Shown: positions 1 through 13,319, counted from the stretch's first letter. The stretch: DNA of 64,000 nt from Achatina immaculata (GCA_009760885.1 CM019701.1:16683975-16747974), one strand, 5' to 3'. The notes: generated from the letters alone by a model not told the origin. A program made the numbers and translations.

Positions 1-580
1 TCTGTCTGTTTCCTGAGTGTAGGCTGAGGTATAAGCTCTGTCTGTTCCCTGAGTGTAGGCTGAGGTATGAGCTCTGTCTGTTCCCTGAGTGTAGGCTGAG
101 GTATGAGCTCTGTCTGTTTCCTGAGTGTAGGCTGAGGTATGAGCTCTGTCTGTTCCCTGAGTGTAGGCTGAGGTAAGAGCTCTGTCTGTTTCCTGTGTGT
201 AGGCTGAGGTATGAGGTCTGTCTGTTTCCTGAGTGTAGGCTGAGGTATGAGCTCTGTCTGTTTCCTGCGTGTAGGCTGAGATATGAGCTCTGTCTGTTTC
301 CTGAGTGTAGGCTGAGGTGTGAGCTCTGTCTGTTCCCTGCGTGTAGGCTGAGGTGTGAGCTCTGTCTGTTCCCTGCGTGTAGGCTGAGGTATGAGCTCTG
401 TCTGTTTCCTGCGTGTAGGCTGAGGTATGAGCTCTGTCTGTTCCCTGTGTGTAGGCTGAGGTATGAGCTCTGTCTGTTTCCTGAGTGTAGGCTGAGGTGT
501 GAGCTCTGTCTGTTCCCTGCGTGTAGGCTGAGGTATGAGTTCTGTCTGTTCCCTGCGTGTAGGCTGAGGTATGAGCTCTG
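1..580 (+). repeat. 36-bp minisatellite, direct arm
   Basis: About 16 copies of a 36-bp unit with core GTAGGCTGAGGTATGAGC. The array runs off the left edge of the window, so its full length is unknown. The long frame through it (CRLRYELCLFPA repeats) exists because the unit is 12 codons without a stop; I do not call it a gene. The same unit reappears in opposite orientation at 624-807. Confidence 0.95.
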
Positions 581-623
581 TTCAGTCAAGAGGAAAACGG
601 CAACTGCCTCCATCAGATCAAAC

Positions 624-807
624 CAGACAGAGCTCATACCTCAGCCTACACTCAGGGAACAGACAGAACTTATACTTCAGCCTGCACGCAGGGAACAGAC
701 AGAGCTTATACCTCAGCCTACACGCAGGGAACAGACAGAGCTCATACCTCAGCCTACACGCAGGGAACAGACAGAACTCATACTTCAGCCTGCATGCAGG
801 GAACAGA
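624..807 (-). repeat. 36-bp minisatellite, inverted arm
   Basis: About five copies of the same 36-bp unit as 1-580 but on the opposite strand (GCTCATACCTCAGCCTAC), after a 43-bp non-repeat spacer at 581-623. The two arms together form a large imperfect inverted repeat. Confidence 0.92.
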
Positions 808-1000
808 GTGCAGGTTTCTCAGCTGTGCAGGTCGGCTATTTGATACTAAACATTGTACTTGTCTATCCTAAGAGACTTGGAGCTTGCATGGAACAATGGA
901 AGAATGTTTTAAAAGAAACGGAGAACGGTTCCTGAGAAAGCTAGAAGTAACGCGAGGGCTGTTCAGACAAGTAAAAATGAAGGTTCAAAATACAAAAAAT

Positions 1001-1390
1001 TAGAAAAAAAACCATTGTGGAGAAGAGTATTAATGATAGGGGAGAATGAAAGAAAGAAAGAATCTGCCAGTTATCCAGAAATAAAGGAAGAATTTGACAA
1101 CTTCCCAGAAAGAAATGAAGAATATGACAACTTCCTAGAAAGAAATGAAGAATCTGAGAATTTTGACAACTTGCCAGAAAAAAAGGAAGAAATTGATTAC
1201 ATTTCAAAGAAAGAAAGAATCTAACATTTTTTCAGAAAGAAAAGAAGAATCTGACAAATTTTCACCAAGAAAGGAATATGAAAATTTAGAAAGAAAGAAA
1301 GAATTTGACAAGTTTCCACACAGAAAGAAAAGAAATCTGAAATGTTTCAAAAGAGAGGAAGAACCCGGCAATCTGTATAAAACTCAGTGC

Positions 1391-1452
<62 letters not shown>

Positions 1453-1455
1453 TCA
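1001..1455. repeat. Degenerate A-rich repeat and GA microsatellite
   Basis: Loosely repeated purine-rich units around GAAAGAAATGAAGAAT and TGACAACTT fill 1040-1330. A (GA)n run follows at 1391-1450. Nothing supports coding. 808-1000 and 1456-2040 hold no recognisable feature apart from a short (TC)n run near 1990-2010. Confidence 0.7.
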
Positions 1456-2040
1456 ACAAATAATGACTAAGCAAGAAATGAAACATCCACCAGCACTTGA
1501 TGGGTGACATTTTTCAAACGTGGACATGAAAAGACGGTTAGACTGTCAGCACGCTTCAAGAAGATTCGTGATAACTACACACACGGACACCAGCATCTGC
1601 TGAATAACCGGACAACAACATACACAAAATAGCCGTAAACCAGCAAGACTTATTAAGTAACTGGTGAACAATATTTGAAACAAGAACATCCACCAAGAGC
1701 GCTATCACGCCAGCAACTAGACAAGACTTACCTGATGCATAAACATAAAGCAACAACTACCGTACAACAGGGAGCTCAGTAAACAACACATCAGGCCTAC
1801 AAACATACTTAAAACTGGTATTATCTCTTGTTTACCACAGGCTGTTAGAGTACTTGACAGTGTTCGCAAACACAACATTGTGAGACGAAAGGGGCATAAC
1901 AAAAACAATATTGTTACGACGGAAGAGTTATGTACCCACGGCGAAAAGACAAATATCAAGCAAGATAATTTTCTACATATTTGTTTTCTCTCTCTCTCTC
2001 TCTCTCTCTTTAATGTCAGTTTAGCGTAACCTACATCGTA

Positions 2041-2388
2041 GAGATGTTGAAGGTACCATGGACAGCTAAGAAAACCAACGAATAAGTCTTAAGAGAGGCT
2101 GGAGTTAAAAGGCAAATTACAGCAAAAATCAGAGGCAGACAAGAGAGATTTGTAGGACATGATCTGAGAAGAGGAACATTGGAACATAATGTGGCAACTG
2201 GAAAGTTGAGGGAAGAAGAGAAAGAGGAATACAGAGAGAAAAGTTACTGGATGGGCTGTCAGTGTGGCTAGGAAGAAAGTCACCAGCGTATATCATGATC
2301 AAGTCTAAAGACAGGGAATTGTGGAGAGAAATGATCGCACACGTCACACGGCACGGCACTTGATTGATTGATTGATTGATTGATTGAC
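2041..2388 (+). mobile_element. LINE C 3' fragment with ATTG tail
   Basis: Remnant of the C-terminal end of a non-LTR retrotransposon polyprotein. Translated pieces include LKVPWTAKKTNE, LREAGVKRQI and, at the end, SKDRELWREMIAHVTRHGT. The same end is seen at 51134-51429. The stop TGA is part of the tail itself, which continues as (ATTG)n at about 2362-2387. In-frame stops show it is dead. A related but distinct end (IIANASRHGT) closes LINE B at 36098. Confidence 0.85.
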
Positions 2389-3801
2389 ATCCTAGAGAGA
2401 GTAGGAAGTAATCTATATGCCAGAGAGAGTAGAAAGTAATCTATATTCTAGAGAAAGTAGGAAGTACTCTATATCCTAGAAAGAGTAGAAAGTAATCCAT
2501 ATCGTAGAGAGAGTAGGAAGTAATCTATATCCTAGAGAAAGTAGGAAGTATTCTATATCCTAGAAAGAGTAGGAAGTAATACATATCCTAGAGAGAGAGT
2601 AGGGAGTAATCTATATCCTAGAGAGAGTAGGAAGTAATCTATATTCTAGAGAGAGTAGGAAGTAATCTATGTGCCAGAGAGAGTAGGAAGTAAACTATAT
2701 GCCAGAGAGAGAGAGAGAGTAGGAAGTAATCTATATCCTAGAGAGAGTAGGAAGTAATCTATATGCCAGAGAGAGTAGAAAGTAATCTATATCCTAGAGA
2801 GAGTAGGAAATAATCTATATCCTAGAGAGAGTAGGAAGTAATCTATATCCTAGAGAGTAGGAAGTAATCTATATGACAGAGAGAGTAGGAAGTAATCTAT
2901 ATCCTAGAGAGAGTAGGATGTAATCTATATGCCAGAGAGAAGGTAGGAAGTAATCTATATCCTAGAGAGTAGGAAGTAATCTATATCCTGGAGAGAGTAG
3001 AAAGTAATCTATATCCTAGAGAGAGTAGGATGTAATCTATATCATAGAGAGAGTAGGAAATAATCTATATGCCAGAGAGAGTAGGAAGTAATCTATATCC
3101 TAGAGAGAGTAGGAAGTAATCTATATCCTAGAGAGAGTAGGAAGTAATCTATATGCCAGAGAGAGTAGGAAGTAATCTATATCCTAGCGAGAGTAGAATG
3201 TAATCTATATCATAGAAAGAGTAGAAAGTAATCCATATCGTAGAGAGAGTAGGAAGTAATCTATATCCTAGAGAGAGTAGGAAGTAATCTATATGCCAGA
3301 GAGAGTAGGAGTTAATCTATAACCTAGAGAGAGAGTAGGAATTAATCTATATTCTAGAGAGAGTAGGAAGTAATCTATATCCCATAGAGAGTAGGAAGTA
3401 ATCTATATGCCAGAGAGAGTAGGATGCAACCTATATGCAAGAGAGAGTAAGAAGTAACCTATATCCTAGAGAGAATAGGAAGTAATTTATATGCTAGAGA
3501 GAGTAGGAAGTAATCTGTACCATTGAGAGAGAGTAGGAAGTAGTCTATATGCCAGAGAGAGTAGGAAGAAAACTATATATCAGAGTGAGTAGGAAGTAAA
3601 CTATATCCTAGAGAGACTAGAAAGTAAACCATATGCCAGAGAGAGTAGGAAGTAATCTATATCCTAGAGACAGTAGGAAGTAATCTATATGCCAGAGGGA
3701 GAAGGAAGTAATCTATATCCTAGAGAGAGTAGGAAATAATCTATATCATAGAGAGTAGCAAGTAATCTATATGCCAGAGTGAGTAGGAAGTAATCTATAT
3801 G

Positions 3802-3842
<41 letters not shown>

Positions 3843-6800
3843 GAAGTAATCTATATCTTAGAGAGAGTAGGAAGTAATCTATATCCCAGAAAAAGTATGA
3901 TGTAATCTACATCCCAGATAGAGTTGTAAGTAATCTATATCCTAGATAGAGTAGCTAGTAATCTACATCATAGAAAGAATAGGATGTAATCTATATCCTA
4001 GAGAGAGTAGGATATAATCTATTTCTTAGAGAGAGGAGATAGCAAACTATATCATAGAGAGAGTAGTATGCACCCAATATCCCAGAGAGAGTGGGATGTA
4101 ATCTATATCCTACAGAGAGTAGGAAGTAATCTATATGCATGAGAGAGTAGGAATTAAACTATATACCAGTGAGAGAAGGAATTAATCTATATCCTAGAGA
4201 GGGTAGGAAGTAATTTATATGCCAGAGAGAGTAGGAGTAATCTATAAGCCAGAGAGAGTAGGAAGTAATCTATATCCCAGAGAGAGTAGGAAGTAATCTA
4301 TATCCTAGAGAGAATAGGAAGTAATCTATATCCTAGAGAGAGTAGGAAGTAATCTATATACTACAGAGAGAGTATGAAGTAATCTATATACTACAGAGAG
4401 AGTAGGAAGTAATCTATATCCTAGTGAGAGTAGGAAGTAATCTATATCCTAGAGATAGTATGAAGTAATCTATATTCTAGAAGAGTAGGAAGTAATCTAT
4501 ATGCTAGAGAGAGTAGAAAGTAATCTATATGCCAGAGAGAGAGTAGGAGGTAATCTATATACTAGAGAGTGTAGGAAGTAATCTATATGCCAGAAAGAGT
4601 AGAAAGTAATCTATATCCTAGAGGGAGAACGAAGTAATCTATATTCCAGAGAGAGTAGGAAGTAATCTATATGCCAGAGAGAGTAGGAAGTAAACTATAT
4701 GCCAGAGAGAGAGAGTAGGAAGTAATCTATATGCCAGAGAGAGTAGGAAGTAATCTATATGCCAGAGAGAGCAGAAAGTAATCTATATTCTAGAGAGAGT
4801 AGGATGTAATCTATATCATAGAGAGAGCAGGAAATAATCTATATGCCAGAAAGAGTAGGAAGTAATCTATATCCCAGAGAGAGTAGGAAGTAATCTATAT
4901 CCTAGAGAGAGTAGGAAGTAATCTATATGCCAGAGAGAGTAGGAAGTAATCTATATCCTAGAGAGAGTAGGAAGTAATCTATATGCCAGAGAGAGTAGTA
5001 AGTATATCCTAGAGAGAGCAGGAAGTAATCTGTATGCCAGAGAGAGCAGAATGTAATCTATATCATAGAGAGAGTAGGAAATAATCTATATGTCAGAGAG
5101 AGTAGGAGGTAATCTATATCCTATAGAGAGTAGGAAGTAATCTATATGCCAGAGAGAGTAATAAGTATATCCTAGAGAGAGTAGGAAGTAATCTATATGC
5201 CAGAGAGAGTAGGAAGTAATCTATTTCCTAAAGAGTGTAATAAGTAATCTACGTGCAAGTGGGATTAGGAATTAATCTATAACCTAGATAAAACAGGAAG
5301 TAATCTATATTCTAGAGAGAGTAAGAAGTAATCTATATACTAGAGTGAGTAGGAAGTAATCCATATGCCTGAGAGAGTAGGATGCAACCTATATCCAAGA
5401 GAGAGTAAGAAGTAACCTGTATCCTAGAGAATTAGGAAGTAATTTATATGCTAGAGAGAGCAGGAAGTAATCTGTACACTAGAGCGAGAGTAGGAAGTAG
5501 TCTCTATGCTAGAGAGAGAAGGAAGTAAATTATATGCCAGAGAGAATAGAAAGCAAACTATATCCTAGATAGAATAGAAAGTAAACTATATGCCAGAGAG
5601 AGTAGGAAGTAATCTATATCCTAGAGACAGTAGGAAGTAATCTATATCCTAGAAAGAGTAGGAAGTAATACATATCCTAGAGAGAGAGTAGGAAGTAATC
5701 GATATCCTTGAAAGAGTAGGAAGTAATCTATATGCCAGAAAGAGTAGGATGCAACCTATATCCAAGTGAGAGTAAGAAGTAACATGTATCCTAGAGAGAG
5801 TATGAAGCAATTTATATGCTAGAGAGAGTAAGAAGTAATCTGTACCCTAGAGAGAGAGAGAGTAGGAAGTAGTCTATATGCCAGGTAGAGTAGGAAGAAA
5901 ATTATATGCCAGAGAGAGTAGGAAGTAAACTATATCCTTGAGAGACTAGAAAGTAAACTATATGCCAGAGAGAGTAGGAAGTAATCTATATCATAGAGAG
6001 AGTAGGAATAATCTATATGCCAGAGGGAGTAGGAAGTAATCTATATCCTAGAGAGAGTAGGAAGTAATCTATATGCCAGAGGGAGTAGGAAGTAATCTAT
6101 ATCCTAGAGAGAGTAGGAAGTAATCTAAATGCCAGAGTGAGTAGGAAGTAATCTATATCGTAGAGAGAGTAGGAAATAATCTATATCATAGAGAAAGTAT
6201 GAAGTAATCTACATCTGAGATAGAGTTTTACGTAATCTATATCCTAGATAGAGTAGCAAGTAATCTATATTATAGAGAGAGTAGGATGTAATCTGTATCC
6301 TAGAGAGAGTTTGAAGTAATCTATTTCTTAGAGAGAGGAGAAAGCAAACTATATCATAGAGAGAGTAGTATGCACCCAATATCCCAAGGAGAGTAGGAAG
6401 TAATCTATATCCCACAGAGAGTAGGAAGTAATCTATATGCCTGAGAGAGTAGGAATTAAACTATATACCAGTGAGAGAAGGAATTAATCTATATCCTAGA
6501 GAGGGTAGGAAGTAATTTATATGCCAGAGAGAGTAGGAAGTAATCTATATCCCAGAGAGAGTAGGAAATAATCTATATCCTAGAGAGAATAGGATATAAT
6601 CTATATCCTAGAGAGAGTAGGAAGTAGTCTATATTCTAGAAGAGTAGGAAGTAATCTATATGCCAGAGAGAGTAGGAAGTAATCTATATGCCAGAGAGAG
6701 AGAGAGAGTAGGAGGTAATCTATATCCTAGAGATAGTAGGAAGTAATCTATATCCTAGAGAGAGTAGGATGTAATATATATCATAGAGAGAATAGGAAGT
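2389..6800 (+). repeat. 4.4-kb minisatellite, 28-bp unit
   Basis: Around 150 copies of a 28-bp unit, core GTAGGAAGTAATCTATAT followed by CCTAGAGAGA or GCCAGAGAGA. The unit is variable and its GA run expands locally, for example near 3807-3838. It starts directly at the LINE C tail. It is the longest array in the window. Confidence 0.95.
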
Positions 6801-6860
6801 AAGTTGATGTGTGTATGTGCAGTGATTGGTTGCTTCCCTTCGTAATCTTGCTCTGTAACG

Positions 6861-6960
6861 TACACCTTAGGTCTAATAAGCAGAAGTCACAAGTCACAAG
6901 TCAGAATTCAGAAGACAGAAGTCAGAACTCAGAACTCAGAACTCAGAAGTCAGAAGTCAT
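6861..6960 (+). repeat. Short degenerate AGAAGTCA repeats
   Basis: A cluster of CAGAAGTCA and CAGAACTCA words between two larger minisatellites. No gene is seen. Confidence 0.7.
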
Positions 6961-6984
6961 GGGTTTTCGGCTGTAATAATCGTT

Positions 6985-7452
6985 CTGGTGTTTATGGGAC
7001 GTTTTATATTACTACAGAACATGGTTATGGGATGTTTTATATTACTACAGAACATGGTTATGGGATGTTTTATATTACTACAGAACATGGTTATGGGATG
7101 TTTTATATTACTACAGAACGTGTTTATGGGATGTTTTATATTACTACAGAACGTGTTTATGGGATGTTTTATATTACTACAGAACATGGTTATGGGATGT
7201 TTTATATTACTACAAAACATGGTTATGGGATGTTTTATATTACTACAGAACATGGTTATGGGATGTTTTATATTACTACAAAACATGGTTATGGGATGTT
7301 TTATATTACTACAGAACATGTTTATGGGATGTTTTATATTACTACAGAACATGGTTATGGGATGTTTTATATTACTACAAAACATGGTTATGGGACGTTT
7401 TATATTACTACAGAACGTGTTTATGGGATGTTTTATATTACTACAAAACGTG
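6985..7452 (+). repeat. 33-bp minisatellite
   Basis: About 14 copies of a 33-bp unit with core GGGATGTTTTATATTACT. The unit is eleven codons with no stop in several frames, so it stays open on both strands; this is a by-product of unit length. Variants are mostly single substitutions (CATGG or CGTGT, AGAAC or AAAAC). Confidence 0.95.
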
Positions 7453-7499
7453 TTTCTATGGAAACCTCGGCTAGGTAAACTGACTGGTGTCTAGACCTG

Positions 7500-8095
7500 A
7501 TCTCGTACTGGAGAAATTTTAAAAAAAACACAAGAAGCCCGTGTATAAATATGAAGTGTAAGAAAAGCTAATTCACATGAATCAGAAGAAATGCTAATTC
7601 ACATGGATCAGAAGAAAAGCTAATTCACATGAATCAGACACAAACATGAAGACCTTTAACTTGGAACTTAACACTCCGATCACTTGCCTCAAATCCGCCC
7701 AGTTATGTCTATCTTTTACTGAATTCTGAACTTTTAATAATTTGTAAACTGAGTTTTATGTAATTTAACGTCCATAATATTGATGTCACATAATTTAACT
7801 CATGATTTCTAATTTTAATATTCCTTTTAAAAAGTTACATTCATTACAGTGATCTCCCCTATAGAATGTGAAATGTGAGATGTTACACTTGTTTACACGT
7901 CTGATTGTCTTAACCAGAAAACTTAGAAGAGTTGCTTCAGGCGTCTTTGATCTGTAGCACCTGTCTTAAAATATGTACCATCTGTATTTGATCTTTACCA
8001 ATATATTTGATCTATACCACCTGTCTCTGATCTGTACCACCTGTCTTTGATTTGTATCACCTGTCGTCAGGTGTCTCGGGAGAGAGAATGGTTGT
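7500..8095 (+). other. Mostly unique AT-rich spacer
   Basis: Contains three copies of a roughly 27-bp unit (GCTAATTCACATGAATCA) at 7565-7640 and four or five copies of an 18-20 bp unit around ACCTGTCTTTGATCTGTA at 7930-8070. I see no gene, RNA or transposon. Confidence 0.6.
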
Positions 8096-9533
8096 GTACC
8101 AGCCAGGAACCAGGGACCAGACTTAAACAGGAAACCAGGGGCCAGACTTAAACAAGAAACCAGGGATCAGACTTAAACAAGAAACCATGGATCAGATTTA
8201 AATAAGAAACCAGGGGCCAGACTTAAACAAGAAACAAGGGATCAGACTTAAACAAGAAACCAGGGGCCAGACTTAAACAAGAAACCAGGGGCCAGACTTA
8301 AACAAGAAACCAGGGGCCAGACTTAAACAAGAAACCAGGGATCAGACTTAAACAAGAAACCAGGGACCAGACTTAAACAAGAAACCAGGGATCAGACTTA
8401 AACAAGAAACCAGGGACCAGACTTAAACAAGAAACCAGGGATCAGACTTAAACAAGAAACCAGGGACCAGACTTAAACAAGAAACCAGGGACCAGACTTA
8501 AACAAGAAACCAGGGATCAGACTTAAACAAGAAACCAGGGACCAGACTTAAACAAGAAACCAGGGACCAGACTTAAACAAGAAACCATGGATCAGACTTA
8601 AACAAGAAACCATGGATCAGACTTAAACAAGAAACCAGGGACCAGACTTAAACAAGAAACCAGGGACCAGACTTAAACAAGAAACCAGGGATCAGACTTA
8701 AACAAGAAACCAGGGATCAGACTTAAACAAGAAACCATGGATCAGACTTAAACAAGAAACCAGGGACCAGACTTAAACAAGAAACCAGGGACCAGACTTA
8801 AACAAGAAACCAGGGACCAGACTTAAACAAGAAACCAGGGATCAGACTTAAACAAGAAACCAGGGATCAGACTTAAACAAGAAACCAGGGATCAGACTTA
8901 AACAAGAAACCAGGGACCAGACTTAAACAAGAAACCAGGGATCAGACTTAAACAAGAAACCAGGGATCAGACTTAAACAAGAAACCAGGGATCAGACTTA
9001 AACAAGAAACCATGGATCAGACTTAAACAAGAAACCAGGGATCAGACTTAAACAAGAAACCAGGGATCAGACTTAAACAAGAAACCAGGGACCAGACTTA
9101 AACAAGAAACCATGGATCAGACTTAAACAAGAAACAAGGGATCAGACTTAAACAAGAAATCAGGGATCAGACTTAAACAAGAAACCAGGGATCAGACTTA
9201 AACAAGAAACCAGGGACCAGACTTAAACAAGAAACAAGGGACCAGACTTAAACAAGCAACCATGGATCAGACTTAAACAAGAAACCAGGGATCAGACTTA
9301 AACAAGAAACCAGGGATCAGACTTAAACAAGAAACAAGGGACCAGACTTAAACAAGAAACCAGGGATCAGACTTAAACAAGAAACCAGGGGCCAGACTTA
9401 AACAAGAAACCATGGACCAGACTTAAACAAGAAACCAGGGATCAGACTTAAACAAGAAACCAGGGATCAGACTTAAACAAGAAACCAGGGATCAGACTTA
9501 AACAAGAAACCAGGGATCAGACTTAAACAAGAA
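8096..9533 (+). repeat. 25-bp minisatellite
   Basis: About 57 copies of a 25-bp unit, core CAGACTTAAACAAGAAAC followed by CAGGGAC, CAGGGAT, CAGGGGC or CATGGAT. The unit length is not a multiple of three, so no long frames appear. Confidence 0.96.
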
Positions 9534-10215
9534 ACAGCGCGCGTCATCTACACGTGAACATCTCACACGAGAAAGAGTGGGGCTTTGTGTGGTCAGGGTT
9601 CCAGAACAATTAGATCAAGTCTGAGAGCGGGAAAAGTGACAAGACCTGGTGCTGGAACCACGGAGTCAGGCAGAGCCAGATGCTAACCATACAACGCCGC
9701 TAAATCTCTTTTCTACATGTGAGGACTTTTAGATTCAAATAAACAATACAAAGAATGAGAACCCTTGATAAAAGCATGAGAACCCTTGATAAAAGCACGA
9801 GAACCCTTGATAAAAGCATGAGAACCCTTGATGCAAGCAGTAAATGACAAAATGAGCATATCCCACTTACTTGTTGAGCAAAAATTTACAGACTAAAACA
9901 AGGGTCATTCAGTTTTTCTGAAATGCAAGTTTTTCAGTTATAAGATAAACATTTACCAGCAAAAATATGGCTGATGCGTGTATTACAATTTGTTTGTGTG
10001 GTACATTTTTGGTTTGGTACAACAGGAGTAAAAGAACAGCCAGGAGACTGCATATTTGAAGTCTGGGAACCATTGCTATGACTAGAGAAGACAACACTCA
10101 TCCAACATTATAACAACACCCATCCAACATTATAACAACACTCATCCAACATGGTAACATGACTGACAGTTAACACAGACTACAAGGTGTCTAAAACAGG
10201 CAGCCGTGCAGTTAC
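9534..10215. other. Spacer downstream of Shaw core exon
   Basis: Non-coding sequence on the 3' side of the channel core exon, probably the start of the next intron. It contains four copies of a 21-bp unit (GAGAACCCTTGATAAAAGCA) at 9757-9835 and three copies of a roughly 23-bp unit (CATCCAACATTATAACAA) at 10098-10151. No further Shaw exon is recognised to the left within the window. Confidence 0.55.
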
Positions 10216-11140
10216 CTATCCGATTCATCTTGAAATCTAACGCACCAGGGTGGCTGTGTTTGATAGCGTTCATCCTCCGGGTCTGGGGCCCTCCTACGAC
10301 CCCTCCTGCTCCAAGCATCCCAGAAGCTTTGGAACCCTTAGGTCGCGGGGCCTCCACTGGCAGAACGCGTCTCCGCTTCTTGGGCAGTTTGGACCTGGCT
10401 TGCGTGTGGGAGTAGAAGAGCGCAAAGTTAGAGACAATAACTGGCACGGGCAGGGCTATGCATAGCACACCAGCTAGGGCACAGAGGGCACCTACAAACA
10501 TGCCCACGTAAGTCTTGGGCACCATGTCGCCGTAACCCACGGTTGTCATGGTAACGATAGCCCACCATAGGCCGACAGGTATGCTCTGAAAGTCGTTCTC
10601 TGGGTTGTACTGTATGCGTTCGGCGTAGTAGATAAGAGCAGCAAAGATAACGATGCCGAGAACGAGGAAGAAGATGAGGAGAATTAACTCTTTGGCGCTG
10701 GCTTTAAAAGTGTGTATGAGAATCTTGAGGCCAGCAGAGTGCCGCGTCAGCTTGCACAGCCTCATGATGCGGATGATGGAGAAGAACTCCAGGATCTCGC
10801 TCTCGTGCTTCATCTCTGTCAGCATGAAGTCCAGGTAGAAGCTCAGAGTGGCTACAATATCTATAATATTTACAGGCGCCTTGAGGAAGTCCAGCTTGTT
10901 GGGCGTGACGATGAACCGGATTAGAATCTCGAATGTGAACCAGGCGTTGCTGGCGCACTCGATGTAGAAGAAAGCTTCGTGCGGCTCTGTCTCTTTCTTC
11001 TCCAGGCGCCAGGTCATGCTGCCATTGGCTGTGTATGATGTGGTGTTCTTTAGGACTGGAACTCGCATTTCTGGATGCGTCTTCAAACAGAATGACAAGA
11101 TGGAGATGACGATAAAGAAGACGGATATGACGGCGATGAT
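10216..11140 (-). CDS. Shaw: Shaw (Kv3/KCNC) channel, membrane-core exon
   Basis: Encodes residues 173-480 of the combined protein, in phase 0 after the T1 exon. The acceptor is a pyrimidine run ending CCCCAG just before ATCATCGCC. S1 is about 173-191. The S1-S2 loop carries two N-glycosylation sequons, N204-T-T and N211-G-S. S2 is about 228-250 and S3 262-279. S4 (291-312) has charges R296, R299, K302 and R305, the short charge set typical of Shaw. S5 is 323-346, the selectivity filter TVGYGD 372-377, and S6 383-415 with the PVPVIV gate. The tail begins [10 protein letters not shown], strongly Shaw-like. The exon probably ends in ...DFKMNRI plus one base before donor GTAACT at 10215. Read without splicing, 24 more residues follow to a stop at 10142. 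The remaining C-terminus is not found here. The product would be a plasma-membrane voltage-gated K+ channel subunit acting as a tetramer. Confidence 0.96.
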
Positions 11141-11811
11141 CTGGGGAGAAGATAAGAGATAAAACAACAGGCAGGTTCGTTAGTAAATAATACACGGTAT
11201 GTTTTAAATAGCTTTCTACTGCTGAAGGGTAAAGGTGCTTAGTTCTGGTGTACTCTTTGTCAATTAACAATACTATAACAACGGTTCTCAAGCTATGCCT
11301 GGCAGAGGATCATACTTACAATATGCTATGAAATTTCTTTCATGTTCTTACAGTGTGGGCGTAATAGGTGTACTTGGACCTTGTGAAATTTTCACGTGTA
11401 GATCACGTAGGGTACTTGGACCTTGTGAAGTTTTCATCACAGAATGGATGACTACCAGGCCGGATTATAATTGGCTGCTGGGATTTGCGAGTTGAAAGAG
11501 TTTGAAGACCATTTCTTTTGTTTGATGTGATTATCTCTCCTCTCATCTACAGAAAGCGCCGGGCACTCATTTACAAAGAAGAATAGAACAGAGAGGTTCT
11601 GGAAGTCTAACACCGAGTACACTAGCTACTTCGCTACTCTAGTGCTATAGAACAACTTGACGAACTCTGTTTAACTATGAAGTATTTATTCTGCTGTGTG
11701 TAATCGGTGGCTAGAGGACAAGTGAGAGTAGAGGTAACAGGTAAACCAAAGCTGGCCAGCACTGCTGGTAATGATGTCACTAACATGCTGATGTGCTTTC
11801 TCTGACCTAGC

Positions 11812-13030
11812 AGGCCTGGCTGACTTGGCTGACCTAGCAGGCCTGGCTGACCTAACAGGCCTGGCTGACCTAATAGGCCTGGCTGACTTGGCTGACCTAG
11901 CAGGCCTGGCTGACTTGGCTGACCTAGCAGGCCTGGCTGACTTGGCTGACCTAGCAGGCCTGGCTGACTTGGCTGACCTAACAGGCCTGGCTGACTTGGC
12001 TGACCTAACAGGCCTGGCTGACTTGGCTGACCTAACAGGCCTGGATGACCTAGCAGGCCTGGCTGACTTGGCTGACCTAGCAGGCCTGGCTGACTTGGCT
12101 GACCTAACAGGCCTGGCTGACTTGGCTGACCTAACAGGCCTGGCTGACTTCGCTGATCTAGCAGGCCTGGCTGACTTGGCTGACATAACAGGCCTGGATG
12201 ATTTGGCTGACCTAACAGGCCTGGCTGACTTGGCTGACCTAGCAGGCCTGGCTGACTTGGCTGACCTAGCAGGCCTGGCTGACTTCGCTGATCTAGCAGG
12301 TCTGGCTGACCTAACAGGCCTGGCTGACTTCGCTGATCTAGCAGGCCTGGCTGACTTGGCTGACATAACAGGCCTGGATGATTTGGCTGACCTAACAGGC
12401 CTGGCTGACTTGGCTGACCTAGCAGGCCTGGCTGACTTGGCTGACCTAGCAGGCCTGGCTGACTTGGCTGACCTAGCAGGCCTGGCTGACTTGGCTGACC
12501 TAGCAGGCCTGGCTGACTTGGCTGACATAACAGGCCTGGCTGACTTGGCTGACATAACAGGCCTGGATGATTTGGCTGACCTAGCAGGCCTGTCTGACTT
12601 GGCTGACCTAGCAGGCCTGGCTGACTTCGCTGATCTAGCAGGCCTGTCTGACTTGGCTGACCTAGCAGGCCTGGCTGACTTGGCTGATCTAGCAGGCCTG
12701 GCTGACTTGGCTGACCTAACAGGCCTGGCTGATTTGGCTGACCTGGCAGGTCTGGCTGACTTGGCTGACCTAACAGGCCTGGCTGATTTGGCTGACCTGG
12801 CAGGTCTGGCTGACCTAACAGGCCTGGCTGACTTGGCTGACCTAATAGGCCTGTCTGACTTGGCTGACCTGGCAGGCCTGGATGACCTAGCAGACCTGGC
12901 TGACTTGGCTGACCTCGCTGGCCTGGCTGACTTGGCTGACCTCGCTGGCCTGGCTGACTTGGCTGACCTCGCTGGCCTGGCTGACTTGGCTGACCTCGCT
13001 GGCCTGGCCGGCCTGGCTGACCTGGCAAGG
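11812..13030 (+). repeat. 27-bp minisatellite
   Basis: About 45 copies of a 27-bp unit, core GGCCTGGCTGACTTGGCT, with shorter units lacking the ACTTGGCTG block. It is open in several frames: plus reads ADLAGLADL, minus reads GQPSQPGLL, and a third reads RPARSAKSA. The minus frame superficially resembles collagen but has no Gly-X-Y register, signal peptide or splice context, so it is not a gene. The right part is copied at 14863-15330. Confidence 0.95.
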
Positions 13031-13315
13031 TTCACTACAGATCAGTGGTCACGGAGTCTGGGCAGACACCTACTTCTGGGATTAATTCCGGGCCCTACAA
13101 GCAAACCAAAGTCTGCACTTCCTTTCCGATGTGGAGGCCATACTCAAAATCTTCACTGTGTTTGTTGCAAAGAATTTAAAAAATTCAGTTTCTGGGAGAT
13201 CAACAATCAAAATATTTGTTGATTCTGATAGTAATATAAATATACTGTAGCAATTTTGACACATTAACATCAATAGTTTTAGAATCGGACATGCGATGCC
13301 CTCTAGGATACACAC

Positions 13316-13319
13316 ACAA

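Noticed and set aside
6988..7494. Membrane-like repeat protein (GCFILLQN units)
   Set aside because: 33-bp minisatellite open on both strands; no unique flanking coding sequence.
10704..11291. 195-codon frame overlapping the Shaw core exon
   Set aside because: Out-of-frame shadow of the channel exon on the same strand.
11634..13222. Collagen-like or leucine-rich repeat protein of about 450 residues
   Set aside because: Explained by the 27-bp minisatellite, open in several frames at once. GQPSQPGLL has no Gly-X-Y register, and the region lies inside the Shaw intron.
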